From Neospora caninum Liverpool (Eukaryota > Apicomplexa > Conoidasida > Eucoccidiorida > Sarcocystidae), in contig NC_018395.1 in assembly GCF_000208865.1 (NCBI RefSeq), positions 3,568,606 through 3,632,605 on the forward strand: DNA of 64,000 nt. The letters run 5' to 3'. Below are positions 11,201-23,000 of this stretch, in pieces; position 1 is the stretch's first letter; every line of letters begins with the position of its first letter. The notes below the pieces were generated by a model. That model had not been told where the DNA came from, did no database searches, and saw only the letters and a program-made list of their open reading frames with translations. A program made the position numbers and the translations under genes.

Positions 11201-14200
11201 AGCACGGGGAACTGGACCATCAAGCGGTTCCGCATGGAGCGCTCAGGCGTCTCCCAGGTGCTGTCGAGGTTGTCGTACATTGCGACTCTCGGGATGATGA
11301 CGCGCATCAACTCGCAGTTCGAAAAGGGCCGGAAGGTGTCCGGACCGCGCGCGCTGCAGCCGTCGCAGTGGGGGATGCTGTGTCCGTGCGACACGCCTGA
11401 AGGCGAGTCGTGTGGCCTCGTGAAGAACCTCGCCCTCGTCACGCACGTGACGACGGACGAAGACCCGACCCCAATCGCCTCCCTCGCCTTCTGTCTCGGA
11501 GTCGAAGACGCCGACGCAATCAGCGGCGAAGAGCTGCACGACCGCGGAACCTACCTCGTGATGCTCAACGGTTCGCTGCTCGGCGTCCACCGACGCCCGC
11601 GGCAGCTGATGAAGAACATCCGGCTGCTCAGGCGCCACGGCGAAGTCGGCGAATTCGTCTCTGTCCACGTGAACGAGGCGCACAAAACCGTCTACATCGC
11701 CTCCGACGGCGGTCGCCTCTGCCGCCCGCTCATCGTCGTCGACCGCGGCAGGCCCCGGCTCCTGCCCGAACACATGGCTCAGCTCGAGAACGGAGAAATG
11801 TGCTTCATGGACTTGCTCCGGAGCAGCATTCTCGAATGGATCGACGTGAACGAAGAGAACAACTTGCTCATCGCTTTGCGCGAAGAAGACATCACCGCGG
11901 AATCCACACATCTCGAAATTGATCCCTTGACGCTGCTCGGCGTTGTCGCGGGGCTCATCGCGTTCCCGAACCACAACCAAAGCCCGCGAAACACCTACCA
12001 GTGCGCCATGGGAAAACAAGCCATGGGCGCGATCGCCTACAATCAATTCAACCGCTGCGACACTCTCCTCTATCTCCTCGTCTACCCCCAGAAACCGCTG
12101 TGCAAATCCCGAACGCTCGACCTCGTCCACTTCGAACAACTCCCAGCAGGTACCCGCCGAGTCACACGAGGAACTCCTGAATGTCAAAGAGTCGCCGAAC
12201 AGACACCGACAGGATGCACACACATTGCATATGCACAAACACACACGCGGGACAAATGCGTCGAGAGGGAGACAGGTCAGATCGAGATCGCTGTAGGGCT
12301 GGTGGGAGGCGCGCGATACATGTGCTGAGGAAAGGCAGCTACCTACCTACCTACATACATATATGTATGTGTACATACATACATACATACATACATACAT
12401 ACATACATACATACATACATACATACATACATACATACATACATACATACATACATACATACATACATACATACATACATACATACATACATACATACAT
12501 ACATACATACATACATACATACATACATACATACATACATACATACATACATACATACATACATACATACATACATACATACATACATACATACATACAT
12601 ACATACATACATACATACATACATACATACATACATACATACATACATACATACATACATACATACATACATACATACATACATACATACATACATACAC
12701 ACATACATATATGTAGGTGAATGTATATATATATATATATACAGATGCATATGCAAGTAAATGTAAATGAATATAAATATATGTGAGTCGCGGGGGTCAA
12801 GGGTTGTTTTGGGTGTACAGCGGTCCTTCGTGATGTCGAAAAGGAGGGAGGAATCGAAGCACTCGCTTTCGCTGTCCCGACAAGACACGCCGCGAACCAG
12901 CGAGACAAAAACAGAGAGGCCCCTGGGCGACTGTCTGTGTGCTAGTTAACAATTACGGTCTCCGAGGTCGGCGATGTCATCAGGGAGCGATGCGCACTCC
13001 AACACACACAGACACACACACACACACACACACATGCACACGCCTGCGTAGTCGTGAACTTTTGCAAGTTCTGTTTCCGCCCGAATTGTGTCGATTGTGG
13101 TCTTTCAGGTCAGAACGCGAGTGTGGCGATTATGAGTTTTTCGGGGTACGACATCGAAGACGCGATTGTGTTGAATCGCGGCGCAGTGGACCGTGGTTTT
13201 GGGCGGTGTTTTGCGCTTCGGCGCTACTCGGTGGAACTGAAAAAGTATTTCAACGGCTCCGTCGACCGCACCTTTCCGCCGCCGGTCGCGCAAGGTCCAG
13301 GCCAGCGCAGCCGCTCGGCTGCGCTGGCGCCTGGGGGATTTCCGAGGAAAGTTTCGCCGGCGATGGCGAGCGGGAAAGGCGCGGTGTCTCGGCGGTTCGA
13401 GGCCTTGGAGGACGACGGCGTCGTCCGCGTCGGCGAGCTCCTCGAGGAGGATCAGGTGTACGTCCACAAATTCTCTCCCACCAACACTCGCGAGCACGTG
13501 AGCGATCCGCTCCAACTCGACAACGCGTTCTACGCGCCGTCTTTCGCGCGGTACAAAACGGTCGTTCCGTCCTACGTGGAGCGCGTCATTTGCACGGACA
13601 ACTCGGACGGCTGTCGGACGTACAAGGTGATTATGCGGCAGACGCGGCTGCCCGAGCTCGGCGACAAATTCAGTTCCCGCCACGGGCAAAAGGGCGTCGT
13701 GGGGCTGATTGCGCCGGCCGAAGATCTTCCCTTCGCCGAGTCCGGCTGGTGTCCGGACTTGATCATGAATCCCCACGGGTTTCCCTCGCGCATGACGGTC
13801 GGGAAAATGATGGAACTGATTGCGGGAAAGAGTGCGCTGCAGATCGGCGCCTGCCAGTATGGCACGGCCTTTGGCGGCGTCAGTGTAGACACGCTCGCCG
13901 AGATCCTCGCGTCGCACGGTTTCCACTACTCCGGGAAGGAGTACCTGACATCGGGCATTACCGGCGAGGCGCTCCAAACGTACGTCTTCGCCGGACCCAT
14001 CTACTACCAGAAACTCAAGCACATGGTGCAAGACAAGATCCACGCCCGAGGCCGCGGACCGCGGCAACTGCTCACGCGGCAGCCGACGGAAGGCCGTGCA
14101 AAAGAAGGCGGCCTGCGTCTCGGGGAAATGGAACGCGACTGCCTCGTCGCGTACGGAAGCAGTGCGCTGCTCATGGAGCGACTCATGCTCAGCTCAGACG

Positions 14201-14376
14201 TGTTTGAAGCGTGCGTTTGCGCAACCTGCGGCCTGATGGGCTACGAGGGCTGGTGTCCGTACTGCAAAACGGGGAAGAACGTCGCGCCCATTCGCATGCC
14301 CTACGCATGCAAGCTCCTCTTCCAAGAACTCATGAGCATGAACGTGTGCCCCAGACTCCACATCAAGGAAATGTAG
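8203..14376 (+). CDS. RPC2: DNA-directed RNA polymerase III subunit RPC2 (second-largest, beta-like)
   Basis: Catalytic subunit of nuclear RNA polymerase III, which makes tRNA, 5S rRNA and other small RNAs. Four exons: 8203-9225, 9781-9828, 10388-12149 and 13109-14376, with consistent phases, 1366 aa. Residues 1 to about 185 are a Ser/Pro-rich extension absent from ordinary RPC2. From KWRLLPAFFAAKGLVHQHI onward the match to the Pol III subunit is continuous. Visible motifs: DPGGYFIVKGTEK then VLLMQEQLSKNRIIVE (exons 1-2), LQPSQWGMLCP with CDTPEGESCGLVKNLAL, GYDIEDA with the conserved acidic pair near the active site, GDKFSSRHGQKG, NPHGFPSRMTVGKMMEL, and a C-terminal zinc site with CATCG and CPYCK. 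Pol III identity over Pol I or II rests on the LVHQHI start and the short C-terminal region. Introns 1 and 3 carry long complementary tetranucleotide repeats. The start is the first in-frame ATG after the leader. Confidence 0.96.
8500..8635 (+). repeat. TCTTCG/CCTCCG-type coding repeat (poly-Ser/Pro) in RPC2
   Basis: Imperfect six- and nine-base units encode an almost pure Ser/Pro tract of about 45 residues in the N-terminal extension of RPC2. The opposite strand has open frames of near-pure Arg or acidic residues; these are artefacts of the repeat. Confidence 0.85.
9372..9495 (+). repeat. (TATG)n microsatellite in RPC2 intron 1
   Basis: About 17 pure TATG units (9372-9440), then interrupted copies (TATC, TCTG) to about 9495, inside intron 1 (9226-9780). 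The unit is the reverse complement of the larger array in intron 3. Confidence 0.95.
10208..10236. repeat. (TA)n microsatellite in RPC2 intron 2
   Basis: Short TA tract inside intron 2 (9829-10387). Confidence 0.85.
12373..12698 (+). repeat. (ACAT)n microsatellite of about 81 uninterrupted units in RPC2 intron 3
   Basis: 326 bases of perfect ACAT repeat, flanked by short degenerate copies (CTAC before, ACACACAT after) and followed by a TA tract at 12724-12741. It lies in intron 3 (12150-13108). It is by far the longest perfect simple repeat in the window. It creates long spurious open frames on both strands. Confidence 0.98.
13008..13033 (+). repeat. (AC)n tract near the end of RPC2 intron 3
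   Basis: AC dinucleotide run about 75 bases upstream of the CTTTCAG acceptor of exon 4. Confidence 0.8.
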
Positions 14377-14386
14377 GGCCCCTGGC

Positions 14387-14406
14387 GGGGGGGGGGGGGG
14401 GGGGGG
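14387..14406 (+). repeat. G20 homopolymer just after the RPC2 stop codon
   Basis: Twenty consecutive G starting ten bases after the TAG, followed by C and more G-rich sequence. It would lie in the RPC2 3' UTR on the sense strand and could form a G-quadruplex. Confidence 0.9.
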
Positions 14407-15205
14407 CGGGGAAAGGAAATGGGTCGGGGAATGGGTACGCCGGAGAATACAACGTTCGGGTGACAAAACAGAGAGTGCGGGAGAACAGCGCAAACACATT
14501 CTAGACCCGGAAAGCCAGACGAGAAACGGAAGGCAGAGAAGTGGAACGGGTTCGGGGGACAGTGGAGGACGAATCGAGACCCGAAAAAACGCAAACAACG
14601 GACAAACGGGGCGGCGGAAAGGCAACATCTTTTCGCATTCTCCGGTGTTTCTTCATATCGCCAATTCAAGGACAAAACGAATAGATATATATATATATAT
14701 ATATGGTGTACGAAAGTATAGGCATATACGTAAGTACAGACACATAATTTGCGGGGCACCTTTTTCGCCGATTTCTTCGCACTTGACTTTGTCGTTTCCG
14801 TTTCCTTGTGTGTTGAATTGTGTAAATGCCTGTACGTTGTCTCATTATCGGTGTCCCAGGCACACTGATGTAGATGACCGTGGATCTTGACTCTTATCTT
14901 TGCCTCTTGACAGACTGTTTCTGAAACGTGTTGTTTGTGCCTGTCTCTGCAACATGGCGCCCACTCGTTCGAGTGTTCTGGAACGTTGCTTTCCACATTT
15001 TCATGGTTGCCGATTCTCCTAAACAGACTGTTCATTCTCTCGGAAGTGATAATGTCGCGCTCGCGTTGAGCGCCTCCGTCTCCGGCATCATTTGGCGCAT
15101 TCCCTAGATTCCAAAAACGGATGAAAAAGTCGAAACAGGGCTCGATTCACTCTGGAAAGAGCCGCCAAACGAAACCTCTGTACACACTCCACCATACACA
15201 TAAAT

Positions 15206-15248
<43 letters not shown>

Positions 15249-16125
15249 AATATGTATCTGTGTGAGGTTGCGGGCGATTCTGTCCACGGGTGCGGGTCTG
15301 TTCGTGGTTTAAGACACGCCCGTGAGTAGAATTCTCGCGCGATGAGACGCTTTCATTGATCTACGTAGATGTGTGTATAGATATAGATATGATCAAGGAT
15401 TTGGGCATTTTCCTGTTGACCCTTTGAGGTTGTTGGATATATCCGTATTGTCTTACTCGGTATATGGATACGCAAGGTTCCGTGTCTGGAAGGAGCGTGT
15501 TCTCGTTTGCAGCGCCTGTTCCTTCTTTTCGGCTTCACCCTCGTGCTGCGTGTGACGAAACGTATCAGCTGAAGACACGGTCTCGTCCAACAGACAGTTT
15601 TCGTCCACGAACCTTCCCAGTCAACAGAATTTGTGTCCTTTCTATTCTTTCCCCCCAGCGCGATGCTGACCCTTAAAAACTGCGCCTGGACGTGTTCCAG
15701 AAAAGCGAACAACGCGATACACATAAGTTCTAAAACTGTGGCTTCCACTGTGAAGCGCGAGGATGTGTGAATGCCATCCCTCAGAACACACGTGCTCCCG
15801 CACGCTTTGTGGTGTCCCGTTCCCTTTCGGTCACGCCAAGCTTGTGCGTTTAAGTGATCAGCGGAAACACTTGCTTTTTCCGTGGAGACACAGCGACAAT
15901 CGCGTATTCTCCTCGATGTCCGTAGCCTCAAACGGTCTCGCCGGACGGTGCGCTATCCCGTCTTCAGCTGCATGCGTTTCCCGTCGCCTCGCTCTTGTTT
16001 TGCCTCCATGTACACCCCACGGTGACTCGTCGCCTCACGAGGCAACGGCGATCGCGCTCGCCTCAGTCTTCTGGTTGCCGACCTCCCGCTCCGCCTCCAC
16101 GATACTTGTATCCGAACCATTCTGT
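14407..16125. other. Convergent spacer between RPC2 and the PEX13-like gene
   Basis: No exon supported. The spacer contains (TA)n tracts at about 14683-14704 and 15210-15245. Open frames here lack family signatures and splice logic. It presumably holds both 3' UTRs. Confidence 0.6.
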
Positions 16126-19100
16126 TCAACGCACACGGCGGAAGTCTCGGCTTCCCTGCCGGGGTGAATGTACACCCAATATGGTCTTCAGATCCTCTTG
16201 CTGGGACAGCCAGATTGCCTTGGCTCTCGCCCGCAGATCCGGATTTTCACATTTGCCCGTCTGGTAGAGACGCCTGTTCCTCTGCTCCTCGTGACGTCGA
16301 GGCCGCCCTGCGGACGCGCTGGGATCCACGTTTTCGATTCGGTTTTCGCCGCGTTTTCGACAAGACTTCCTCACTGTCTCCTGGCGACGCAAACTCGCCC
16401 CTTCGGCTCGCGGGTCACACCGCTCCGCGTCGAAAGCGCCTTTCCCTTCGCCGTCTCCTTTCTGCAGCTTTCGGCGTTGTGCAGCAGGAACGGTGTATCT
16501 TTCCAGAGAACGATCAGATGTCGCAAGCTTCTCTGGAAGGCTGCGGCCTGGAGACCCCGGGGTTTCGCCGAATATAAGGCGCGGCAGAGTGTCTCCGTTT
16601 CTCTGGTGTTCTCCCAGGACAGAGTCAGCACCTGGACGTGCAGAGGGACAAGGCTGTCCTGGGAAGGATGGAGGGAGGAACGCAGCGAGAGGGAGAACCG
16701 ACGGAAGAGGCGTGTGAGGAAGAGTCAGTGGAAGAAACGAGGTAGACGAAGACGCAGGGTAAGACGAAGAGGAGGAGGAAGGAGCAAAAGAAGAGGGCGA
16801 TGTCAAGGCGTGAGGAGATTTTTGTGGTAGCGGCAACGAGTGTTGGACATGGTGGGAGAGTGCAGGAACCGAGGACTTAGAGAAACCTTCACTCTCGTCG
16901 CCTGGCTGGTCGTGCCCGGCTGAATCTCTTGTTTGAGACGTTTGTTGAATTGCCCGGTTCATGAGCGGATGTGAAGAAGCAAACGCGTCCTCGCGCTCTT
17001 CTTGCATCGCCGGCGTCACCCCAGGATCAGAGTTCGAGAGCAAACCTAAAAACGGGTTGACGTCAAACGCCGGTGTTGTTCGTTTCTCTCGCGCTCCGAA
17101 CGGACGCGTACGGACACCCGAAGCCTCACTTTTGGACTCGAACACTCTCTTCGCGGCGCCTCCAGGGAGGTTCTCAGGTGGGGCGTTCTCTGGCGACGAC
17201 TGAAGCGCAGCCGGAAGAAGCCACTTAGAAGGAGAGGACGAAGATGCAAACGATGACGAAGAGGATGCAGAGGAAGACAAAGATGGGAACAAAGAGGAGG
17301 CTGAGGGAGAGGGAGAAGCAGAAGAAGAGGCAGACGATGACGAACAAGAAGAAACCGCAGAGAACGAAGAGGGTAAGGGAGGAGAGGACGCAGCGGGGCG
17401 ATGCGGAAGACACGTCGATGGAGTCTCCTCACAGAGGGGAACGGGGACTGAAGGAGGATTGCTGCTGCTCGCACAAGTTGTGACGTGGGTGAATACCGAA
17501 CCTGAAGTTGCGACGGTAATTTCCGATCTGCGGTGCCTGACCGGGGAGCGAGGCAACCGGAAATCCGCGTCCCCACGAGCGTCAGAAGAAGTGCATTCTT
17601 TTGATTCTGCGCGAACGGTTTTCAAAGGAAAATCCTCCGAGGCGCCCGCTTGGGCATCTCGAGTCTCACCTTGAAAGGCCAAACGCGTCGTCAGTTTCGT
17701 TTGACCCAGGTGGAGAGCATCCAACTCGTCACACGCCAAAATATGCAGACGGGATCCCCCTGTTTCCTCTTTCCCGCCCTTCTCTTCTAGCTCTTCCTTC
17801 TCGTCTCCTTCTTCTTCTTCTCCTCCGTCTCTTTCTTCTTCTTCCTCTTCCTTCTCCTCTTCTCCGTTGCTGCCTGTGGTAGTTGAGGACCGCCGTTCGG
17901 GCAAGCACGAGAGGGCGAGCGAGGTTTCGCCGAGGTCGATGCCGGTCCACAGTTTATGTTTGTTTTCGGCAGACGAGAATTGATCCGCGGCATGGTGCGG
18001 TTTGCAAGTAGACCAAGACAACTTTTCATCTGGCACGCGCCGCTCCTGGTCAGCATCATGTGCCTTCAAAGGCCTTCCACTTTCACCCTCTTCCACAGCC
18101 CCAGGCGTTGTCGACATAGTCGAGGACGATGCGAAGGAAGAAGACGCACTTCCGGCAGCGCACAAAGCTGAGGACGACCGCGGAGACGCAGGATCGGCAG
18201 TGGCCGAAGGCGAGGTAACACGGAAAGATGCAGCCTCTTGGGAGGCAGAACGAGAGGCGAGGAGTTGTTCGTTCCTCTGTTTCCGCAAAGACTGAAACAG
18301 AGAATAAAGCATCTCCTGTCTTGATTGCTGCTCTTCCGCAGCTGCCTGTTTGCTCGCCTCTTCTTCGAGTGCTGCTTGCCTCCTCTCTCTCTCTTCTCTT
18401 TCTTCAAGGCGTCGAGCTAGGATCCTGGCGGCGATGCGGTACTGCACAAGAAGCTTTCTGGAAAACATATTGACGGGCACGCAGAAAACGGCCGAGCACT
18501 CAACCCACCTAGAGTCCAGAACGCGAGAGAAGAAAAAACTCGCACACGCACGTAACTCTTCGGGCAGGCATCGAAGCGCTTCTCCTCGAGAACAGCTTCG
18601 CCGAAGTCGTGCCGGCAGAGCAGGTGCGGGACACTGGGGAAGGCAGGCGAAACAAGCGAAGCGAAACAAAAACAGCAAAGACCCAGAGGACAAAAAGGCG
18701 AGGAAGAAAGGCCAATCGTCTATCGCAGACGGAGATACCTGATGAGACACCAGAGCTGCCGCTGCGGGCGAGAGAACACCCCCCTCGCCTTCCTGTTTTT
18801 TTGATTCAAGACAGCGCGATTCCGAAGTGCGAAGAGCGTTCGTAACGGCCACGCAGAACTTTACACGTATCCACCCACCAAAAAGACACAAAGCCAAGAA
18901 GCCCCGCACGCCAAGGAAGGCTGGGGAAAATGGAGAAATTCGTGACTTCAGGCAGCAGCTGCTGAGTCCGAAAGATTATGTGTCTATCCGGTGATAGATC
19001 GGCGGACGGTCTCGCTCTGTGTACAGCCTCATCGCGATCTACCTGCGTGGTTCCAGAGGCGTTGACTTCCGTGCCTTTCTCGCTCTTTCCACTTGCGTCT

Positions 19101-20063
19101 ATCTCCTTTCCGCGAACGCGGTCTCCAAGTAACGTACCTGTACTTCTTCCAGAGCGAGCGCAGTTTGCAGGCAAGACCGAAGACGATCGCAGCGTAGATT
19201 ACCACGCCTCGCCGACCTCGCCACACCCGAGCGAGCGCCGCCCACGACGTTTGACCTCTAAGTCGAGAAAGCAAGCCTTTCTCCGGGATTGGTTTCGAGG
19301 CACTTGCCTGCAAGTGGGAACCAGGTTTTCCGTGAAGATGGGGCGCGACACGGAGGGCTTTGTCTTCCGCAAACCCGGGCGCCGACCAGCCGAGGCTGAT
19401 CGGGTAGGTCCCCCCGGCTGTCTGAGCACCTTCTCTAGCCGATCGCCACGCGTTATGAAATGTGTTGACCAGGGAGGCAGAATACGGCTCAGCGTCAGCT
19501 AAAGTGCCTCGGTCGACGGCGCCTAGGCTTCTGGGTCCACGGTTGCCCAACGGAGGCGGGATGCGCTCGCGGTTTCGGCCGTCCCCTTCCTCCCGCTTCG
19601 CATGCCGGGGAGAAGCGAGCAGGTGGAATGCCGCCGAAAGCGGAGACAGGAGAAGGCGAAGGACGCGGAAAAGAAAAGCCAACAATTTGTGGAGAAACGT
19701 GGACGCTCGGACTACACTGCCGACCTCCCCGCCCCACTGAAGCAGCTGCAAAAGCAACAGCCGCAAACCCTCCAGGACGGCGACGCTCTCGCCGAGAAGC
19801 TGAAGAAAGTCGCGCAACGTCAGGGGTGAGGGAGATGCCGGAGCAGGGGGACACGAAGAAGAAGGAAACGAAGAAGAAGGAAACGAAGAATGGGGATAGT
19901 AAGACGAAAACGAAGAAGGGAACGAAGAGGCCTGTGGAAGAGCCCCAGATGCTCCATGGACGATGCTAGAGTTTTGAAGGGGAAGAGGAGAGCGAGAAAG
20001 ATGATCTAGTCGCTCCTGAGGCAGAAGGGTAGGAGGGGAAGTTGAATGAACATGGGTATCCAT
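16126..20063 (-). CDS. Membrane protein with PEX13-like N-terminal half and coiled-coil, low-complexity tail
   Basis: Two exons read on the minus strand: 20063-19138 and 18457-16126 (1085 aa). The join is inferred from a GTACGT donor, a TTTTCCAG acceptor and agreeing phases, giving WKKYR followed by RKLLVQYRIAARIL. Residues 45-80 are Ser/Phe/Tyr/Pro-rich. Residues about 81-150 are strongly hydrophobic helices (LTLRDFLQLL, LLAFLFRVLRLLLS). A second membrane segment, GVVIYAAIVFGLACKLRSLW, lies near 285-304. Residues about 309-375 are a charged coiled coil (LARRLEEREERERRQAALEE). The rest is a disordered Ser/acidic tail ending in a basic segment. An aromatic/Ser N terminus, amphipathic hydrophobic helices and a second TM resemble peroxin 13, which docks import receptors at the peroxisome. 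I see no SH3 domain, so this is a resemblance only. Alternatively it is a lineage-specific membrane protein, or two genes, the second starting at MFSRKL (18472). Confidence 0.55.
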
Positions 20064-23000
20064 TTTCCGGCTGCGAGGATAATGACGAAGACTGAGAGGA
20101 GGGAATAGTTTTAGAAGAGGGCAAAGGTAAGGCCGTGGAAGGGGAGAGGCAAGAGAAATCTAAAATGCGCCACGGCGGAGTGCGCAAAAACACGCTTAAA
20201 GCCGAGGCAGGACATGAGGATAACATGAAGCGCAAGACGAGGGCTGAGAAGGCACGGCGACGACACAGAAACGGGAAAGGAAGTACGGGGGACCGACGAA
20301 CGAAAAGTCGAACGATGCGCGCTGAACGAGGATAATGATAGAGAGATATTCGGGACAGAAACCCGAGAGAGAAAACGTGCACCCGCGAGAGAACGATACG
20401 GACAGCTAAACAATGATCGCTTTTTCTAAAGTTGGGGCAACGCCATATCAAGAGGGCAGCCAAGGATGGACTCCCGAGACGAAGAACCGTCTTTCCAGCA
20501 GTAGGCTCAGAAAAAGGCGTCTTAACAAAAAAGAGAGAGCCTCGAGCGCAGAGACTTCACCAATCAATACGACAGACTTCTACAAACGATCCGGTCAAAC
20601 ACTTAAAGCATACCTTTATAAACGTGCCTTGTTGTGCAATGGCAAACACGTTGGCATTCACGTCGTTTTCGGCCCCCGTCGATCTTCACGCGGAAAAAGG
20701 AATCAACCACTGTACGTTTAGAGAGCGAGGCATGCGTGAGACGTAGACGAAGCGAATGAAGTTGGGTGAAAACGGACGAACAAAACGACGCACACATTCC
20801 TAGACTCTTGAACGGAGGAACCGCTGTCCAAGGGGTTCCAACAGGGCAAAGCGCGTGATAGCCGTTTGGTTTGAAACGCTCACAGGAGAATCTTTTGTTC
20901 CTAGCTTTGGTCCACCTCCGTATGCGCCGGAAGGGGAAAAAGGAGCGTGCTGGCACGCGCGACATGTGTAAAACGAAGTGACCCAAAAAACACGAAAACC
21001 TAATTGCGTAGACAAACCAGCTGCGACTCTTCCACTCCACCCTGAAGTCTCTGCTGGAGGGGTGCGCGGATTAGCAGAATGGGCGTGCATGGAAGAGCTG
21101 CTAATTTTTTGACTTTTCTGGGAATGGCTACACGAGTAACAAGCTTTTCTGTCCGTCGGAAAAGAACGCAACCGGCAAAAAACCCTCCGCAGCATCCCAG
21201 CTGCGCACTCTCTGCCTGTTAGATTGCTCCCAGTTGTCCTGCCTGCCTCGCGCTTCCAGCAGTGGGAAACTCCCTCCACGAGTTTTCGTATCTTGAGAGA
21301 AACATGGTGGACGAGCGGGACGAAAAAATGCGGCACGATGACGCGATTGCTGTCGAGATATATGTGACAAACATGCGTTGAAAGGGGTAACCCCAGAAAG
21401 CTTCATTCAGGTACCTGCACAGGAAGGAATCGATTTCCTGGTGGGCATACCCGAAGTGAGAAAAGAATAGAGAGATCGGAAGGCCGCAGTGAATGACGCG
21501 TCCAAAATTCTGTTCAACCGCCAAAGAAAATGCAGCCTGCGAACGTTAGAACGATGTGTTGTCTAAACGGTTGCGCCCGATTTGACGGCATATCACAGGG
21601 ATTTTCTGGAGGGCTTTGGCCCGTGCTGAGGCATATAGAGACTCTCCCCGGAGATTACCCACAGACGCATTTAATCCCAAAAGTACTTAGTCGCACAGTT
21701 TGTCTTTAGAAAGAGATTGAGAGGTATGTGGATGCGTGGATGGCATGTGCCGATGGGACTGTTGACTGAGCGTTTCCATGAGAAATGTCTCCGCACAAGT
21801 AGCGCAAAGATCTTCGAGTCATAGAACACACGACGAGATGACAGAAGGTGAGGCTCTTGGAATTTCCAGGCTATCACGCTGTTTCGTTTGGGGATTTTGA
21901 AATCGACAAACTCCCACATGGATCTAGAAAGCAACATCGTATAGGTCTGTTTACCGTCGAAGAAAAGGATTGCATCCTGGATTCGTCAGGAGAGGGAAGC
22001 TCCTTACCTTCCGTTTTTAAAGACGTTAAAGCATCATCGAAACCCAATCTCTCCACATCAGCCAGAGTTTCACGGATATTGTGTGGTGCTGGCGGGATAC
22101 TTGCACGTGATGTGCGGATCACCGGACGGCGCACATATACGCATCAGTGGCATGGTCGACGCAAGATGGAGTTTCCTTACCCGTTAAAAAAGCGGATTTC
22201 TATACATACAGATCCGGTATTTTATTGTTTGCGTGTCCAGCAGAAGTTTGTGATCGCTGACAACTCACCCAGGACCAATCATGGCGAAGGGTCCGTTGCA
22301 CGATTCGATTCATATGTACGGGCATTCTTCACATTTCCACATCTAAATCTATTTTTTTCTCCGCATACGTGTAGGTCTTTGGTGATTTCCAAACTACTGC
22401 AAAAGTGACGCTCTACGTCGTAGTGCATGTGTCATGGATTCCTAGGGAGCGAGGAGCCGTTCACACGAAGGCTTTGCCGGTGTTCAGCAGCGTTGCGCTA
22501 ACCTCTTGTTAGCTTTCCTGCTGAGATCTATTGAGGAAATTTCATTTGGGGGGCTCCGCGGTTTCGCCAGAAAAAGTCTTTCGGACTTGTTTCTACAGGT
22601 GTTATGCTCGCGCGGTCTGCTCTGACCGCTTCAGCTACTTGAGGGAACCGTTGAGATTCACGCAGAGCATGTTTGAACCCTGTTTTCTGATGAGAGAGTC
22701 CCTTGGCGGCACGCGCATGAGTGTAGTGTCCCTGATGGAGGAGAGCTTGAAAATATACACGTCTACAAACCTTCAGTCCACATATACACACAGCATATCT
22801 ACACATAGTTGTAAGTGGACAAACTCAGTTGTAATGGTATGTCGCTCTCGTGTGTTTGCGTGAATAAGTTATATTCCGAGGGAGAGTTTCTTCTTAAAAA
22901 GACTGTCTCGCTTCTAAGCACTCCTCCAGAAGTCTTCATTGCCGTCGAGAGATCAGTGTTTCCTCTCTTGTTTATCTCACGCAACCGTCGCGCCGCCCTA

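Noticed and set aside
12343..12888. Long open frames on both strands encoding endless Tyr-Ile-His-Thr or Met-Tyr-Val-Cys repeats
   Set aside because: They are translations of the (ACAT)n array in RPC2 intron 3, which contains no stop in any frame.
10640..14067. Long minus-strand frames opposite RPC2 exons 3 and 4
   Set aside because: Shadow frames of GC-rich conserved coding sequence; the sense strand matches RPC2 residue by residue.
20730..20745. TGAGACG motif upstream of the PEX13-like gene, similar to the WGAGACG element of some coccidian promoters
   Set aside because: A seven-base degenerate motif is expected several times by chance in 64 kb, and this copy is about 670 bases from the start codon with no clustering.
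21300..22500. Possible nuclear insertion of mitochondrial or apicoplast DNA in a more AT-rich stretch
   Set aside because: I recognise no cytochrome b, cox or organellar rRNA segment; AT content is only mildly raised.
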